NCBI GenBank assembly: GCA_045600965.1
Contig: JAZRYW010000013.1
Span: 1 to 43,271 of the forward strand
Reading direction: 5' to 3'
Length of the DNA stretch: 43,271 bases
DNA from: RGIG6374 sp045600965
GTDB lineage: Bacteria; Bacteroidota; Bacteroidia; Bacteroidales; UBA932
The notes beneath the pieces were generated by a model, which ran no database searches, was not told the origin of the DNA, and worked only from the letters and a program-made list of their open reading frames with translations. Position 1 is the stretch's first letter. Every line of letters starts with the position of its first letter. Made by a program: the position numbers and the translations under genes. This document shows, in pieces, positions 7,501 through 16,600 of this stretch.

Positions 7501-8625
7501 ATGTATGAACAATGGAAGGTTATGATTCGGGAAACACTGAAATCTTTCATCGAGAATGAGATACTGCCGCGCCACGACGCCTTCGACAAGGGGCATCGGC
7601 GGGACCATATCGAGACGGTCATCAGCCAGGGGCTCCAGCTCTCGAAGTTCTATGACGTGGACCCGGAGATGGTCTATGTGGCCTGCGCCTGTCACGATCT
7701 CGGCATCCGCGCCGGCAGGGAGCTCCACCATCTCGAATCCGGAAAGATAATCCGAGAGGAACTCCCCCTCGGGGAATGGTTCACGGCAGAGCAGATCGAG
7801 ACCATAGCCTGCGCGGCAGAAGACCACAGGGCCTCGTCGAAAAGTGAGCCCCGCACGATATACGGCAAGATAGTGGCCGAGGCCGACAGGCAGATCGTTC
7901 CGCAGACCGTCATCCTCCGCACCATCCAGTACGGCCTTGAGCACTACCCCGGCCTTGACCGGGAGCAGCATTGGGAAAGGACTCTTTCGCACCTGAACGG
8001 GAAATATGCCTCGGGAGGCTATCTCAAGCTCTGGATCCCCGAATCGCCCAACGCCGCGCGCCTGGAGGGGCTCCGGGAAATCATTGCCGACAGGAAGCGC
8101 CTTCGCGATATCTTCGACCTCGAGTTCGCCCGCGAGCGGATGAAAATACGGCCTGCTGAGATGGAGGACATTCCCCGCATCCTCGAGATTTGCGACGAAG
8201 CCCGCGGCATTATGCGCGCCGACGGCAATATGGACCAGTGGACGGGCGGCTATCCCTCACGCGAAGCCATCGGGCGGGACATACGCAGGGAGGTCGGCTA
8301 TGTCGTCACGCAGGACGGCAGCCCCGTAGCTTACTTCGCCTTCATAGTTGGCACAGACCCCACATATCTTGTCATCGACGGCGGACATTGGATAGACGAC
8401 ACACTGCCCTACGGCACCATCCACCGACTGGGCAGCACCGCGTCCTCCCACGGTGTGGCCGCCTTATGCTTCGACTGGTGCTGGCAGAGGGTCCCCAACA
8501 TCAGGATTGACACCCACCGCGACAACAGCATTATGAAACACTGCATCCTCAAGGCCGGCTTCCGCTACTGCGGCATCATCTACATCGAAGACGGCAGCGA
8601 AAGGCTCGCATACCAGAAAATCTAA
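7501..8625 (+). CDS. HD-domain phosphohydrolase fused to GNAT acetyltransferase
   Basis: 374 residues from the ATG at 7501; Met8 (7522) is an alternative given the promoter box at 7492-7499. Residues about 20-180 form an HD domain with a full metal-binding set: His36, His65-Asp66 (CACHDLGI), EDH at 107-109 and Asp129 in AEADR. Such small HD proteins are often nucleotide phosphohydrolases. Residues 214-374 form a GNAT domain (MKIRPAEMEDIPRILEICDEA at its start, then the RLGSTASSHGVA acetyl-CoA loop region, and HRDNSIMKHCILKAGFRYCG near the end). The two activities may act on the same metabolite, or the fusion may only secure co-expression. A nitroreductase gene follows 15 bases downstream. Both domains are clear; the substrates are unknown. 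Confidence 0.85.
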   Translation: MYEQWKVMIRETLKSFIENEILPRHDAFDKGHRRDHIETVISQGLQLSKFYDVDPEMVYVACACHDLGIRAGRELHHLESGKIIREELPLGEWFTAEQIETIACAAEDHRASSKSEPRTIYGKIVAEADRQIVPQTVILRTIQYGLEHYPGLDREQHWERTLSHLNGKYASGGYLKLWIPESPNAARLEGLREIIADRKRLRDIFDLEFARERMKIRPAEMEDIPRILEICDEARGIMRADGNMDQWTGGYPSREAIGRDIRREVGYVVTQDGSPVAYFAFIVGTDPTYLVIDGGHWIDDTLPYGTIHRLGSTASSHGVAALCFDWCWQRVPNIRIDTHRDNSIMKHCILKAGFRYCGIIYIEDGSERLAYQKI

Positions 8626-8640
8626 TCCAACAACCTTATA

Positions 8641-9237
8641 ATGAAACGCTTATTTCTTTTCCTTTCAGCAGCCGCGCTGGTAGTCTGCGGATGCTGCTCC
8701 CACAACGAAACTGAAAAAACAACTGAATCTATGGATTTCCTCTCCCTTGCAAAGGCACGCTACTCCGTGCGCCACTTCACCGACCGAGCCGTCGCAGCTG
8801 AAGACCTCGACAGGATAATAGAGGCAGGAAGGGTTGCGCCAACCGCAGTCAACTCACAGCCCCAGATGGTCTATGTCGCCCAGTCACCCGAAGTGATGGC
8901 AAAGCTCAATGAAGTTTCACCCTGCATCTACGGCGCGCCCCAGTGCTTCGTGTTCTGCTACAACGACGATACCGTATGCCAGCGTGGCGCCGGCAACTAC
9001 GGTGAAATAGACGTGACCATAGTCATCACCCATATGATGCTCGAAGCCGCAAGCCTCGGCATAGGCACCTGCCTTGTGGGCTATTTCGACCAGGCCGCGC
9101 TGACCGAGGCCCTCGCCCTTCCCAAGAATATGCACCCCGTGCTTCTTATGCCCTTCGGATATGCGGCGGAGGACGCCACACCCTCACCCAAGCACACTGA
9201 ATACCGTCCCGCAGAGGAAACGGTTGCATATCTCTAG
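8641..9237 (+). CDS. Nitroreductase-family lipoprotein
   Basis: 198 residues. A signal peptide with a lipobox-like VVCGCC (Cys17, 19 or 20) precedes a short nitroreductase domain from about 31: FLSLAKARYSVRHFTDRAV (the FMN-phosphate-binding RYSVR motif), RVAPTAVNSQP, ASLGIGTCLVGYFD, and LMPFGYAAE near the end. It is at the small end for the family, which uses FMN and NAD(P)H to reduce nitro, quinone or enone groups. Export of a flavin enzyme is unusual; Bacteroidota do encode such lipoproteins, but the electron donor outside the cytoplasm is unclear. It follows the HD-GNAT gene by 15 bases and converges on the amylomaltase gene. Confidence 0.85.
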   Translation: MKRLFLFLSAAALVVCGCCSHNETEKTTESMDFLSLAKARYSVRHFTDRAVAAEDLDRIIEAGRVAPTAVNSQPQMVYVAQSPEVMAKLNEVSPCIYGAPQCFVFCYNDDTVCQRGAGNYGEIDVTIVITHMMLEAASLGIGTCLVGYFDQAALTEALALPKNMHPVLLMPFGYAAEDATPSPKHTEYRPAEETVAYL

Positions 9238-9324
9238 GCGCCCGGTTCGGACAGTTTGTCCAGAACAAGTCTGACAAGTCTGTCCATCACGGACTTGCAG
9301 TCCTTCTCGGCGGCATTGTGATAC
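9238..9324. other. Convergent gap, coding-like on the minus strand
   Basis: No clear terminator is seen; there are only small stems (GGACA/TGTCC at 9249-9261 and AAGTCTG/CGGACTT at about 9276-9296) with no T run. One minus-strand frame, offset from that of the upstream amylomaltase gene, stays open from within that gene to a TAG at 9234. In this gap it uses GC-rich codons like real genes here (IVDRYHNAAEKDCKSV and on to LDKLSEPGA). It could be a frameshifted tail or a remnant. Confidence 0.35.
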
Positions 9325-11238
9325 CTATCGACAATGCCCCGGCGCATCGTGATTGTATCGTCCTGAATTTTCAAGCAGCGCCCTGACCTGTGAGGCCAGG
9401 CCGGCGGCCTTTTCCGAAAGGAGTCCGTCCATGTTGAAATGGAAACGGAATCTCCAGTGGTTGTCGGGGTCAGCGGGCTGGTTGACACGTTCGTTCATAA
9501 AGTCCTTCCTGCGCAGGTCCTCGTCCAGGGCCAGCCAGTCCTGAAGCGGGAAGATGGCCAGCATAGATGCGGAGGAGAGATGCGCGACGATGATTTCGCG
9601 CACCTTTGAAGGGGCGGGATCGCCGTTTTCGGCGTTCTGCATACGAAGCGTGGGCATATCGTGGTTCGACGTCGCGCACACGCTCAGGTAGGGCCAGGGC
9701 CGTCCCTTCTCCATTCCGGCCATCTCGAAGGAAAGTATCCTCTCCTTGTCCATCACACCCGGGACACAGTCGGGCACCATACCCAGATCCTCTCCGCAGG
9801 CAAGCATTCCTGTGGCGGAGAGCAGTTCGGGAAGTTTGTGCTCGGCATTGCGGCGCCAGAAGTCATCGTGACGGTGGAAGAAGAAATCATCATACAAGGC
9901 TCCGAAGCGCTCCTGCTGCCAGGCGGGAAGGTCTTTCGAAGATGGTGTGATAAGAGGCTGATACATACCGGGATGCCTCGGATCTTCGTGGAACAGGCCT
10001 TCCAGAGGCAGGCCGAGATTGTCTATCTCCTGACGGCTGTACGGCAGTGCGGGATTGAAATGGCCCATAAGCCCGCTCGAATATTCGGTAGGAATCTCCC
10101 ATATCCTGAAGAAGCCAAGTATGTGGTCTATCCTGAAGGCGTCGAAATAGCGGCTCATCTTGCGCAGGCGGCTCTTCCACCAGGCGAAGTCATCCTTGGC
10201 CATCTCCTCCCAGTTGTATGTGGGAAATCCCCAGTTCTGCCCGTCGGCGCTGAAGAAATCCGGAGGGGCGCCGGTGCTCGAATCTAGGTTGAACAGTTCC
10301 GGATGCCAGTATGCTTCCGCGCTGTCGGCGCTCACGCCGATGGGAAGGTCGCCCTTGAACGACACTCCCCTGCCCCTTGCATAATCGGCCTCCTGTGAGA
10401 ACTGTATGTCAAGATGGTACTGCATCCAGAAATAGTATTCCTTTTCAAGTCCGTCGCGCTTTGCGCAGAACTGTCCGTACTCTTCGAGCCAGAACTTGTT
10501 TTCCTTATAGAAACGGCGGTATGCCGCGCTTTCCATATCCTTTGTGCCGCAGGCTTCGAACGCCTCCCTGATGAACGACATCTTGCAGTGGAACACTTTC
10601 GGATAGTCTATTTCCGGCAGCGAGTTGAGTTCCTTCTGGAGTTTGAGGAACCTTGCGGAGCGCTTCACGCCTATCTCCTGCAGCCTCAGATAAAGGGGAT
10701 GAAGTGCGAAGGTCGATACCGGACTGTAGGGATAGGAATCCCTCCACTGTCCCTTTCTGGTGGTGTCATTGACGGGAAGAATCTGGATTATGTTCTGGCC
10801 TGTGGCGGCGGCCCAGTCCACAAGCGGCCTTAGGTCGCGGAATTCACCGATTCCGAAGTCATCCGCACTGCGCAGGGAGAACACCGGGACGGCAGTTCCC
10901 GCGCCGCGGTAGCCGGGACGGTCGAAAACAGGGGCCTGATGCTCGCGTGGGAAAGGACATCCCTCAATGGGACACTCTATCCAGGCATCCTCGCACAGCA
11001 GAGTCTTCGTGCCCGTGGGCGCCTTGCGTCTGTGGTGCTTCCATTCGGTGTGACGGATGAGCCCGTCCTCCATCATCACATATGTATAATCCGAGAGGTC
11101 GGCAGCGGTGCATCTGTCGAGCGTGACGCTCCAAATGCCGCCGTCACCCCACTGCATAGGGTATTTAACATCCCTTGCAATCAGGCAGAGACTCTGTCCC
11201 CACCTTGTGTTGTACTGAACTCTGAATGTTACCTGCAT
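9325..11238 (-). CDS. malQ: 4-alpha-glucanotransferase (amylomaltase, GH77) with one starch-binding domain
   Basis: 637 residues with no signal peptide, so cytoplasmic. An N-terminal CBM20-like domain (about 1-95: VTFRVQYNTRWGQSL) precedes the GH77 barrel (from about 103). Catalytic residues are visible: nucleophile Asp371 in FRIDHILGFFR, acid/base Glu483 in ACGEDLGMVP and transition-state Asp527 in TSNHDMPTLR. GH77 enzymes move alpha-1,4-glucan segments between maltodextrins, releasing glucose. Bacteroidota MalQ proteins are, as I recall, often near 890 residues with two CBM20 domains and longer inserts; this one is compact with a single CBM20. The start overlaps the GH97 stop by 10 bases, so it is the last gene of the starch operon. 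It ends shortly after the usual NSGR tail. Confidence 0.93.
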   Translation of the reverse strand: MQVTFRVQYNTRWGQSLCLIARDVKYPMQWGDGGIWSVTLDRCTAADLSDYTYVMMEDGLIRHTEWKHHRRKAPTGTKTLLCEDAWIECPIEGCPFPREHQAPVFDRPGYRGAGTAVPVFSLRSADDFGIGEFRDLRPLVDWAAATGQNIIQILPVNDTTRKGQWRDSYPYSPVSTFALHPLYLRLQEIGVKRSARFLKLQKELNSLPEIDYPKVFHCKMSFIREAFEACGTKDMESAAYRRFYKENKFWLEEYGQFCAKRDGLEKEYYFWMQYHLDIQFSQEADYARGRGVSFKGDLPIGVSADSAEAYWHPELFNLDSSTGAPPDFFSADGQNWGFPTYNWEEMAKDDFAWWKSRLRKMSRYFDAFRIDHILGFFRIWEIPTEYSSGLMGHFNPALPYSRQEIDNLGLPLEGLFHEDPRHPGMYQPLITPSSKDLPAWQQERFGALYDDFFFHRHDDFWRRNAEHKLPELLSATGMLACGEDLGMVPDCVPGVMDKERILSFEMAGMEKGRPWPYLSVCATSNHDMPTLRMQNAENGDPAPSKVREIIVAHLSSASMLAIFPLQDWLALDEDLRRKDFMNERVNQPADPDNHWRFRFHFNMDGLLSEKAAGLASQVRALLENSGRYNHDAPGHCR

Positions 11239-13421
11239 TGTCTGAAACTTATTGCAAAGCCACCTCCGGGAGCCATCCTGACGTGGATACTGTCCTCTGA
11301 AGTGACTTCAACGGTGTTGATTGTGTATACTTTTTCGTTGGTGTAGCAGTCTGCGTCGGGAGCATCGGCATAGACCGTGGCCTCAAAGATTCCATCAGGG
11401 AGATAGTCCAGAGGAATGTCGAATTCGCGCGCCTGAGCGTCCGTCACACCGCCGCAGAACCACTGTCCGTCCTTGGATTTCCTCGCGGCGATTACATACT
11501 GCATAGGCTCGGCGAAGAGGTAACGGCTTTCGCTCCAGTCGACGGCTACGTCCTCTATGAACTTGAACGCATCAAGGTGCTCGCTGTAATGCTCGGGAGT
11601 GTCCGCAGCCATCTGGAGGGGTGAGTACATCGTGACGTAAAGGCCAAGTTGTCCGCAGATGGTGCTGTTCACGTGAGAGTCGTTGCCGCACCATTCCTTG
11701 AGGTCCTGCTCGAAGATGCCGGGGGTGTAGTCCATAGGTCCGCCGTTCAGACGGGTGAATGGAAGAATGGCCGTGTGGCCGGGAGTGATGCCGCCGAAGG
11801 CCTGGTATTCGGTTCCCATAGCGCTTTCGTTGCCGATAAGGTTAGGATAGGTGCGGCACAGTCCGGTAGGTCTGACAGCCTCGTGCGCGTTCACCATAAT
11901 GTGATGTTTTGCGGCTTCGGTTATGCAGTAGAGGTAGTGGTTGTTGGTCCACTGGCTGTAGTGGTGCATTCCCTGGGGCAGTATGTCACCCACATATCCT
12001 GACTTCACGGCGTCATAGCCGTATCTGTTCATAAGGCTGTATGCGTCCTCGAGATGGCGTTCGTAGTTGCGTACGCTGCTTGACGTCTCGTGGTGCATCA
12101 CCAGACGGATTCCCTTTGAATGGGCGTAGTCGTTGAGCGCCTCTATGTCGAAATCGGGATATGGTGTCTGGAAGTCGAAGACATAGTCCTTGTCGCAGTT
12201 GGCCCAGTCCTCCCATCCTATGTTCCATCCTTCCACCAGCAGGGCGTCGAATCCGTGCTGTGATGCGAAGTCGATGTAGTGGCGCACGCGGTCGTTGTTG
12301 CCGCTGTGCCTTCCGTTGGGACGGGCGGAGGCGAAATCGGTCTGACCGAGTTTCACGCTCTGGAAGTCATCGGTGTAGTTCCAGCTCCCATAGCCGGCTA
12401 TCATCTCCCACCATACGCCCATATATTTGACGGGATGTATCCAGCTCACGTCATCATAGGCGCAGGGTTCGTTGAGGTTCAGGACAAGCCTTGAGGCCAA
12501 CAGGCCGGTGGCCGACGGAGCAATCTGGACGGTTCTCCAGGGAGTCTTGGCCGGAGTCTGGAGATTGCCCTTCCATCCTTCGGCGTCCGGAGTAAGCCAG
12601 ATACGCATCGAATGGTTCTTTCCATCTACAAGGAGATGGGCGCAGGGATAGTCGACAAGCGCCGCTTCGTGGACGGTGACATAGAGACTCTCGGGAGTCT
12701 TCATCAGCAGCGCCGTCTGAACGCCTTCGGTGCTGAAGACTGTCTGGCTCGAGTTGCCGCGCATCCTGTCCCAGAAGTGGTCCCTGATCTGCGAAAGAGG
12801 ACATCTGGTATATTCATATTCCTGGGTGTCATAGTCACCGGGAATCCACCAGGCCTCATTGTCGGCCGCCATCGCGAACTGAGTGAGTTCCTCCTTGATG
12901 ACGAAATACACCAGAGGCTGGTTGTCGGGGAACTCATATCTGAATCCGAGCCCGTCGTCGAATGCCCTGAAACGGACATTCATAAGACGTCCGCTCTCCT
13001 TCTGGCGCAGTTCGACAAGCAGCTCGTTGTAATGGTTCCGTATCTCGGATTCCTCGCCCCATACGGGCTGCCAGGCTTCGTCGAAGGATGACTCGGACAC
13101 GTTCACCACCTCGAATGCGTCATACATCGAGAAGCAGGGACGCGTGTCGCGTTTGGTCACGTCGTCGGTTCCGTATCTGTAGTCTTCGGCCTTCACGGTC
13201 CCGCGCATCTCGAATCCGAGAAGGGAGGGCGTGATGACGCAGGTGTCACCGTAGTTGACGCTGTAGTTCAGGGAGCCGTTTGAAGTCAGGGAAAGGCCGA
13301 CTGTAATCCTGCCGTCAGGGGAAATGAGGGAGGCTACCGGAGCGCTCGCCACCGGCTTTTCGGCATTGCAGGACACCAGGACGGCAGCGGCGGCTGCAAG
13401 ACAGGGAAGAAATCTTTTCAT
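11229..13421 (-). CDS. susB: GH97 alpha-glucosidase, SusB-like
   Basis: 730 residues, close to SusB of Bacteroides (about 738). Signal peptide with lipobox LVSC (Cys18). The N-terminal super-beta-sandwich covers about 25-300, the barrel about 310-620, and a C-terminal beta domain follows. Glutamates in HHETS (Glu445) and NAHEAVRPTG (Glu514) match the pair that acts as base in the inverting, calcium-dependent SusB subgroup; Glu532 or Glu537 (GNESAMGTEYQ) is the likely acid. The retaining alpha-galactosidase subgroup lacks the HHE-type glutamate, so alpha-glucosidase is the better call. It would release glucose from maltodextrins in the periplasm. It starts 184 bases after the double-GH13 gene, across an inverted-repeat element. 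Confidence 0.93.
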   Translation of the reverse strand: MKRFLPCLAAAAAVLVSCNAEKPVASAPVASLISPDGRITVGLSLTSNGSLNYSVNYGDTCVITPSLLGFEMRGTVKAEDYRYGTDDVTKRDTRPCFSMYDAFEVVNVSESSFDEAWQPVWGEESEIRNHYNELLVELRQKESGRLMNVRFRAFDDGLGFRYEFPDNQPLVYFVIKEELTQFAMAADNEAWWIPGDYDTQEYEYTRCPLSQIRDHFWDRMRGNSSQTVFSTEGVQTALLMKTPESLYVTVHEAALVDYPCAHLLVDGKNHSMRIWLTPDAEGWKGNLQTPAKTPWRTVQIAPSATGLLASRLVLNLNEPCAYDDVSWIHPVKYMGVWWEMIAGYGSWNYTDDFQSVKLGQTDFASARPNGRHSGNNDRVRHYIDFASQHGFDALLVEGWNIGWEDWANCDKDYVFDFQTPYPDFDIEALNDYAHSKGIRLVMHHETSSSVRNYERHLEDAYSLMNRYGYDAVKSGYVGDILPQGMHHYSQWTNNHYLYCITEAAKHHIMVNAHEAVRPTGLCRTYPNLIGNESAMGTEYQAFGGITPGHTAILPFTRLNGGPMDYTPGIFEQDLKEWCGNDSHVNSTICGQLGLYVTMYSPLQMAADTPEHYSEHLDAFKFIEDVAVDWSESRYLFAEPMQYVIAARKSKDGQWFCGGVTDAQAREFDIPLDYLPDGIFEATVYADAPDADCYTNEKVYTINTVEVTSEDSIHVRMAPGGGFAISFRQCR

Positions 13422-13430
13422 TTTGGATTA

Positions 13431-13607
13431 AGAATCTGTTTTGAAATAGTTCACGAAAATAAGAAGCTGTTTAAATTTAATTGCTCTCATTTCTTATGCA
13501 TCTTTTTTGATGATTTGAAGGAGCAACGGGGTTCCGTTGTGACTGAAAAGGAGCGGAAAATATGCGAAAAAGAAACATAAGACGTTAATCATTTCAAAAC
13601 AGATTCT
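13431..13607. repeat. 177-bp element bounded by 17-bp perfect inverted repeats
   Basis: AGAATCTGTTTTGAAAT at 13431-13447 is repeated as its exact complement at 13591-13607. Allowing one mismatch, the arms extend three bases outward. The interior is AT-rich, codes for nothing I can see, and carries a small hairpin (CAACGG 13524-13529, GGTT loop, CCGTTG 13534-13539). The right arm contains most of the TAG stop codon (13606-13608) of the double-GH13 gene. A TA dinucleotide abuts each side (13429-13430 and 13607-13608). Size and form suggest a MITE-like non-autonomous element, but no second copy lies in this window to prove mobility. Confidence 0.6.
13454..13461 (-). promoter_or_regulatory. Weak -7 box upstream of the GH97 gene
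   Basis: TATTTTCG on the minus strand is one base off TAnnTTTG and lies 32 bases before the GH97 ATG, inside the inverted-repeat element. No TTG is seen at the expected distance upstream. If active, it would let the GH97 and GH77 genes be expressed apart from the rest of the operon. Confidence 0.25.
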
Positions 13608-16600
13608 AAAAATCAAGTATCAATGTTCCGTGTGCGGGTACGGTGCAGTCGCTCGGATCGACTTCAACCCCACCGATTATGTCGAGACCTCTCGAAAGGC
13701 CTTCGGTCATCTCGGCATAGTTCTCCCAGGGAATACGTACGGGCTGTGAAGTATTGTTGAGATATACGAACACCTTGTCGGTGTCGGTGTAACGGAAATA
13801 TGCATAGGTGTTGTCCCTTGTCAGGAAATGCTTGAAACGGCCGTTTATCACGGCGTCGGAGCCTTTCCTCCAGTTGAACAGGCGGCTTGCGAAATCGAAC
13901 ACCTCAGCCCTTGTGCCGGGTTTGAGCGCACTTCCGTCGAAATCCACGTCGCACTTTTCCCTGCCTTCCGCAGTGAACAGATCATAGCCGTCACCTTCCC
14001 ATCCGCCGGGGAAATCGACGCGCAGTGCGCCGTCACGGTGCCATCCGCCACGGGTAGTGAACATCTGCTCGTCACCGGAGAATATCTGCGGATAGCCGCG
14101 TACGGTCCCCACGATGGCAAGTATCATCTTCTGACGGTCAGCATCGCGGCCGACAACGTCACCGGTGCGGTCCGTGTCGTGGTTCGAGGAGAAGACCATC
14201 ATATTGGCGGGATCTGGATAATAGGCATCATTGGAAAGGGCGTCATACACCCTTGCAAGGCCTTCGTCCCAGTTGACCTTCCCGCTGAAAGGAACGCCCT
14301 GGCACATTGCATTGTGCAGGGGGAAGTCCATTATGGAGGGAAGGTTCGAATCGAATCCGTCAGCATTCACGGCTCCGTCCTGCCAGTATGCAAGCTGGGC
14401 CACGTGCGTGGTGTACACCTCCCCCACTATATTGATCGAGGGATATTCATTGCACAGCGCCGCGCACCACTGTGCCATCGGCTCCTTGTCGTTATAGGGA
14501 TAGGTGTCCACCCTGAATCCGTCTATCGAGGCCCATTCCATCCACCATATCGCGGCCTGGGTGAAATACTTCAGAAGATAGGGGTTGTCCATATTCATAT
14601 CCGGCATCGAAGTGTCGAACCATCCGCCCACCATATTGGTCCTGTCGAACTCGGAGGCATTGGGGTCGTTCTGCATCGAGAATGCGCAGTTGGAATGGGT
14701 ATATTCGGGCCACTGATGTATCCAGTCAGCGAACGGGAGGTCCTGCATCCACCAATGGGAGCTTCCGCAATGATTTGACACGAAGTCCATTATCATCTTT
14801 ATTCCGTGGCTGTGCGCCTCTGCGGTCAGGCTTCTGTACTGGGCGTTGGAACCGAAGCGCGGGTCGATGCGGTAGTAGTCTCCGCAGGCATATCCGTGGT
14901 AGGAAGATTCCGGTTCCGCATCAAGCAGGACCGGGGTGTTCCATATTGCAGTCACGCCGAGTTCATGAAGATAGTCGAGATGATTGCGTATGCCCTGCAG
15001 GTCACCTCCGTGACGGCCGGGCAACGCACTGCGGTCGGCCTTGTCGAAGGTGTCATCGGTATCGTCGTTTGAAGGGTCTCCGTTCGAGAAGCGGTCGGGC
15101 ATAATCAGATATATCATATCGGCGCTGCCGAAGCTTCCGCGGGCGGCCGAACCTTCAGTCCTCCGTGCAATATCATAGGGTACTCTGATATCATCATCAC
15201 CGTATGTCAGCACAAGGTGGTGGATGCCCGGCTTTGCGTTTGCGGGAATCTCCACGTCCACGAACAGATAGTTCGGGCTTTCGGCCTGATGGACTGCGCT
15301 CACCCTGACATCCTTCTCCTCGAATGAGGCACTGTATGAACCTATGCCGGGAGCCTTGACCATAAGCTGCAGGGGGGTCTTCATTCCTGTCCACCACGAG
15401 AGCGGCTCGAGATGCTCGATACGGCTTTCATCGGTGATTATCTCCCAGTTCCAGGGAGCCTCCAGCTGTACGCTGACCTTCACACAGTCCTTTCCGCACG
15501 TCCTTTCGAAAACAAGCGTGCCGTTATCAGATGAAAGGATGCTGAATGAGCCTTCGCCGCCGGCATTGAGGGCCGGATGTGTATGCTTGAGAGTGGCGAG
15601 GCTGCGGTAGAAATCGGTGATATGGTTGTCTATTCCCTGAGGCATAGGATCCTTCTCGAAGAATGCGAACCTGTGGTCCATACCGAATTCCTGTCCCGTG
15701 TAGATCAGAGGCTGGGTGTTGGGGAGAGTCCAGCAGAGGACGGTCATAGCCTTCCAGGCGTCTCCCATCCTTTCGAACTCGGTTCCGGCCCACGAGTTCT
15801 CATCGTGGTTGGACGTAAACGCAAGACGCTGTGCATCAGCAGGATACCCTTCCATATCGCGTGCGATATAGTCAGTAAGTTCCTTTATCGACGCCTTACC
15901 CTGAGCGATATCGTTGAGCATATGATGGAGTTCCCAGGAATATGTCGCATCAAATCCGGAGACTGTGTGGAGTTCGGGCTTTTCACCCTCGGCAAGCCAG
16001 TATTTTCCGGGATATTCCTTGCGGAGCGGGGTGATCATCGATTCCCAGTAGTCGAGGGGCATTTCGCCTGCCACGTCGCAGCGGAATCCGTCGACTCCCC
16101 TGTCCAGCCAGAAACGGAAATTGTCACGCATCGCGGAGCGCATCTCCTGATTCGACAGATCCATCGGGGCAATGTCGGTCCAGTCGTGCTGGACGACGAA
16201 GTTGCCGTTCTCATCGTGAAGGAACCATTCCGGATGCTCCACCGCCCACTTCGAATCCGGTGATGTGTGGTTTGCGACCCAGTCGAGTATGACCTTCAGG
16301 CCAAGGCCGTGCGCCTTCTCGAGGAAAGCGTCGAAATCGGCCATTGTGCCGTATTCGGGATTGATTTCACGGTAGTCCCTGGGAGCATAATACGAGCCGA
16401 GAGAGCCCTTCCGTTCAAGTTCGCCTATGGGATGGACGGGCATAAGCCATATTATGTCCACACCATCCTCGCGCAGTCTCTGCAGTTGTCCGGCGGCTGC
16501 GGCAAATGTGCCTTCGGGAGTCAGCTGTCGCACGTTCATCTCATAGATTACAGCGTCATATGTCCATTCGGCGTGGGTTTCATGCGGCTTTGGAGCGTTG

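Noticed and set aside
7444..7992. 182-codon minus frame overlapping the HD-GNAT gene
   Set aside because: Antisense shadow of a gene with clear domains; it would also cross the divergent promoter region.
9249..9296. Small stems between the nitroreductase and amylomaltase genes as a bidirectional terminator
   Set aside because: Stems of only 5-7 bp with a mismatch and no flanking T or A tracts.
13524..13539. CAACGG-GGTT-CCGTTG hairpin as a terminator of the double-GH13 gene
   Set aside because: Short stem and no T run directly after it on the minus strand; better treated as part of the inverted-repeat element.
13828..14778. 316-codon plus frame inside the double-GH13 gene
   Set aside because: Antisense shadow; no signal, motif or promoter of its own.
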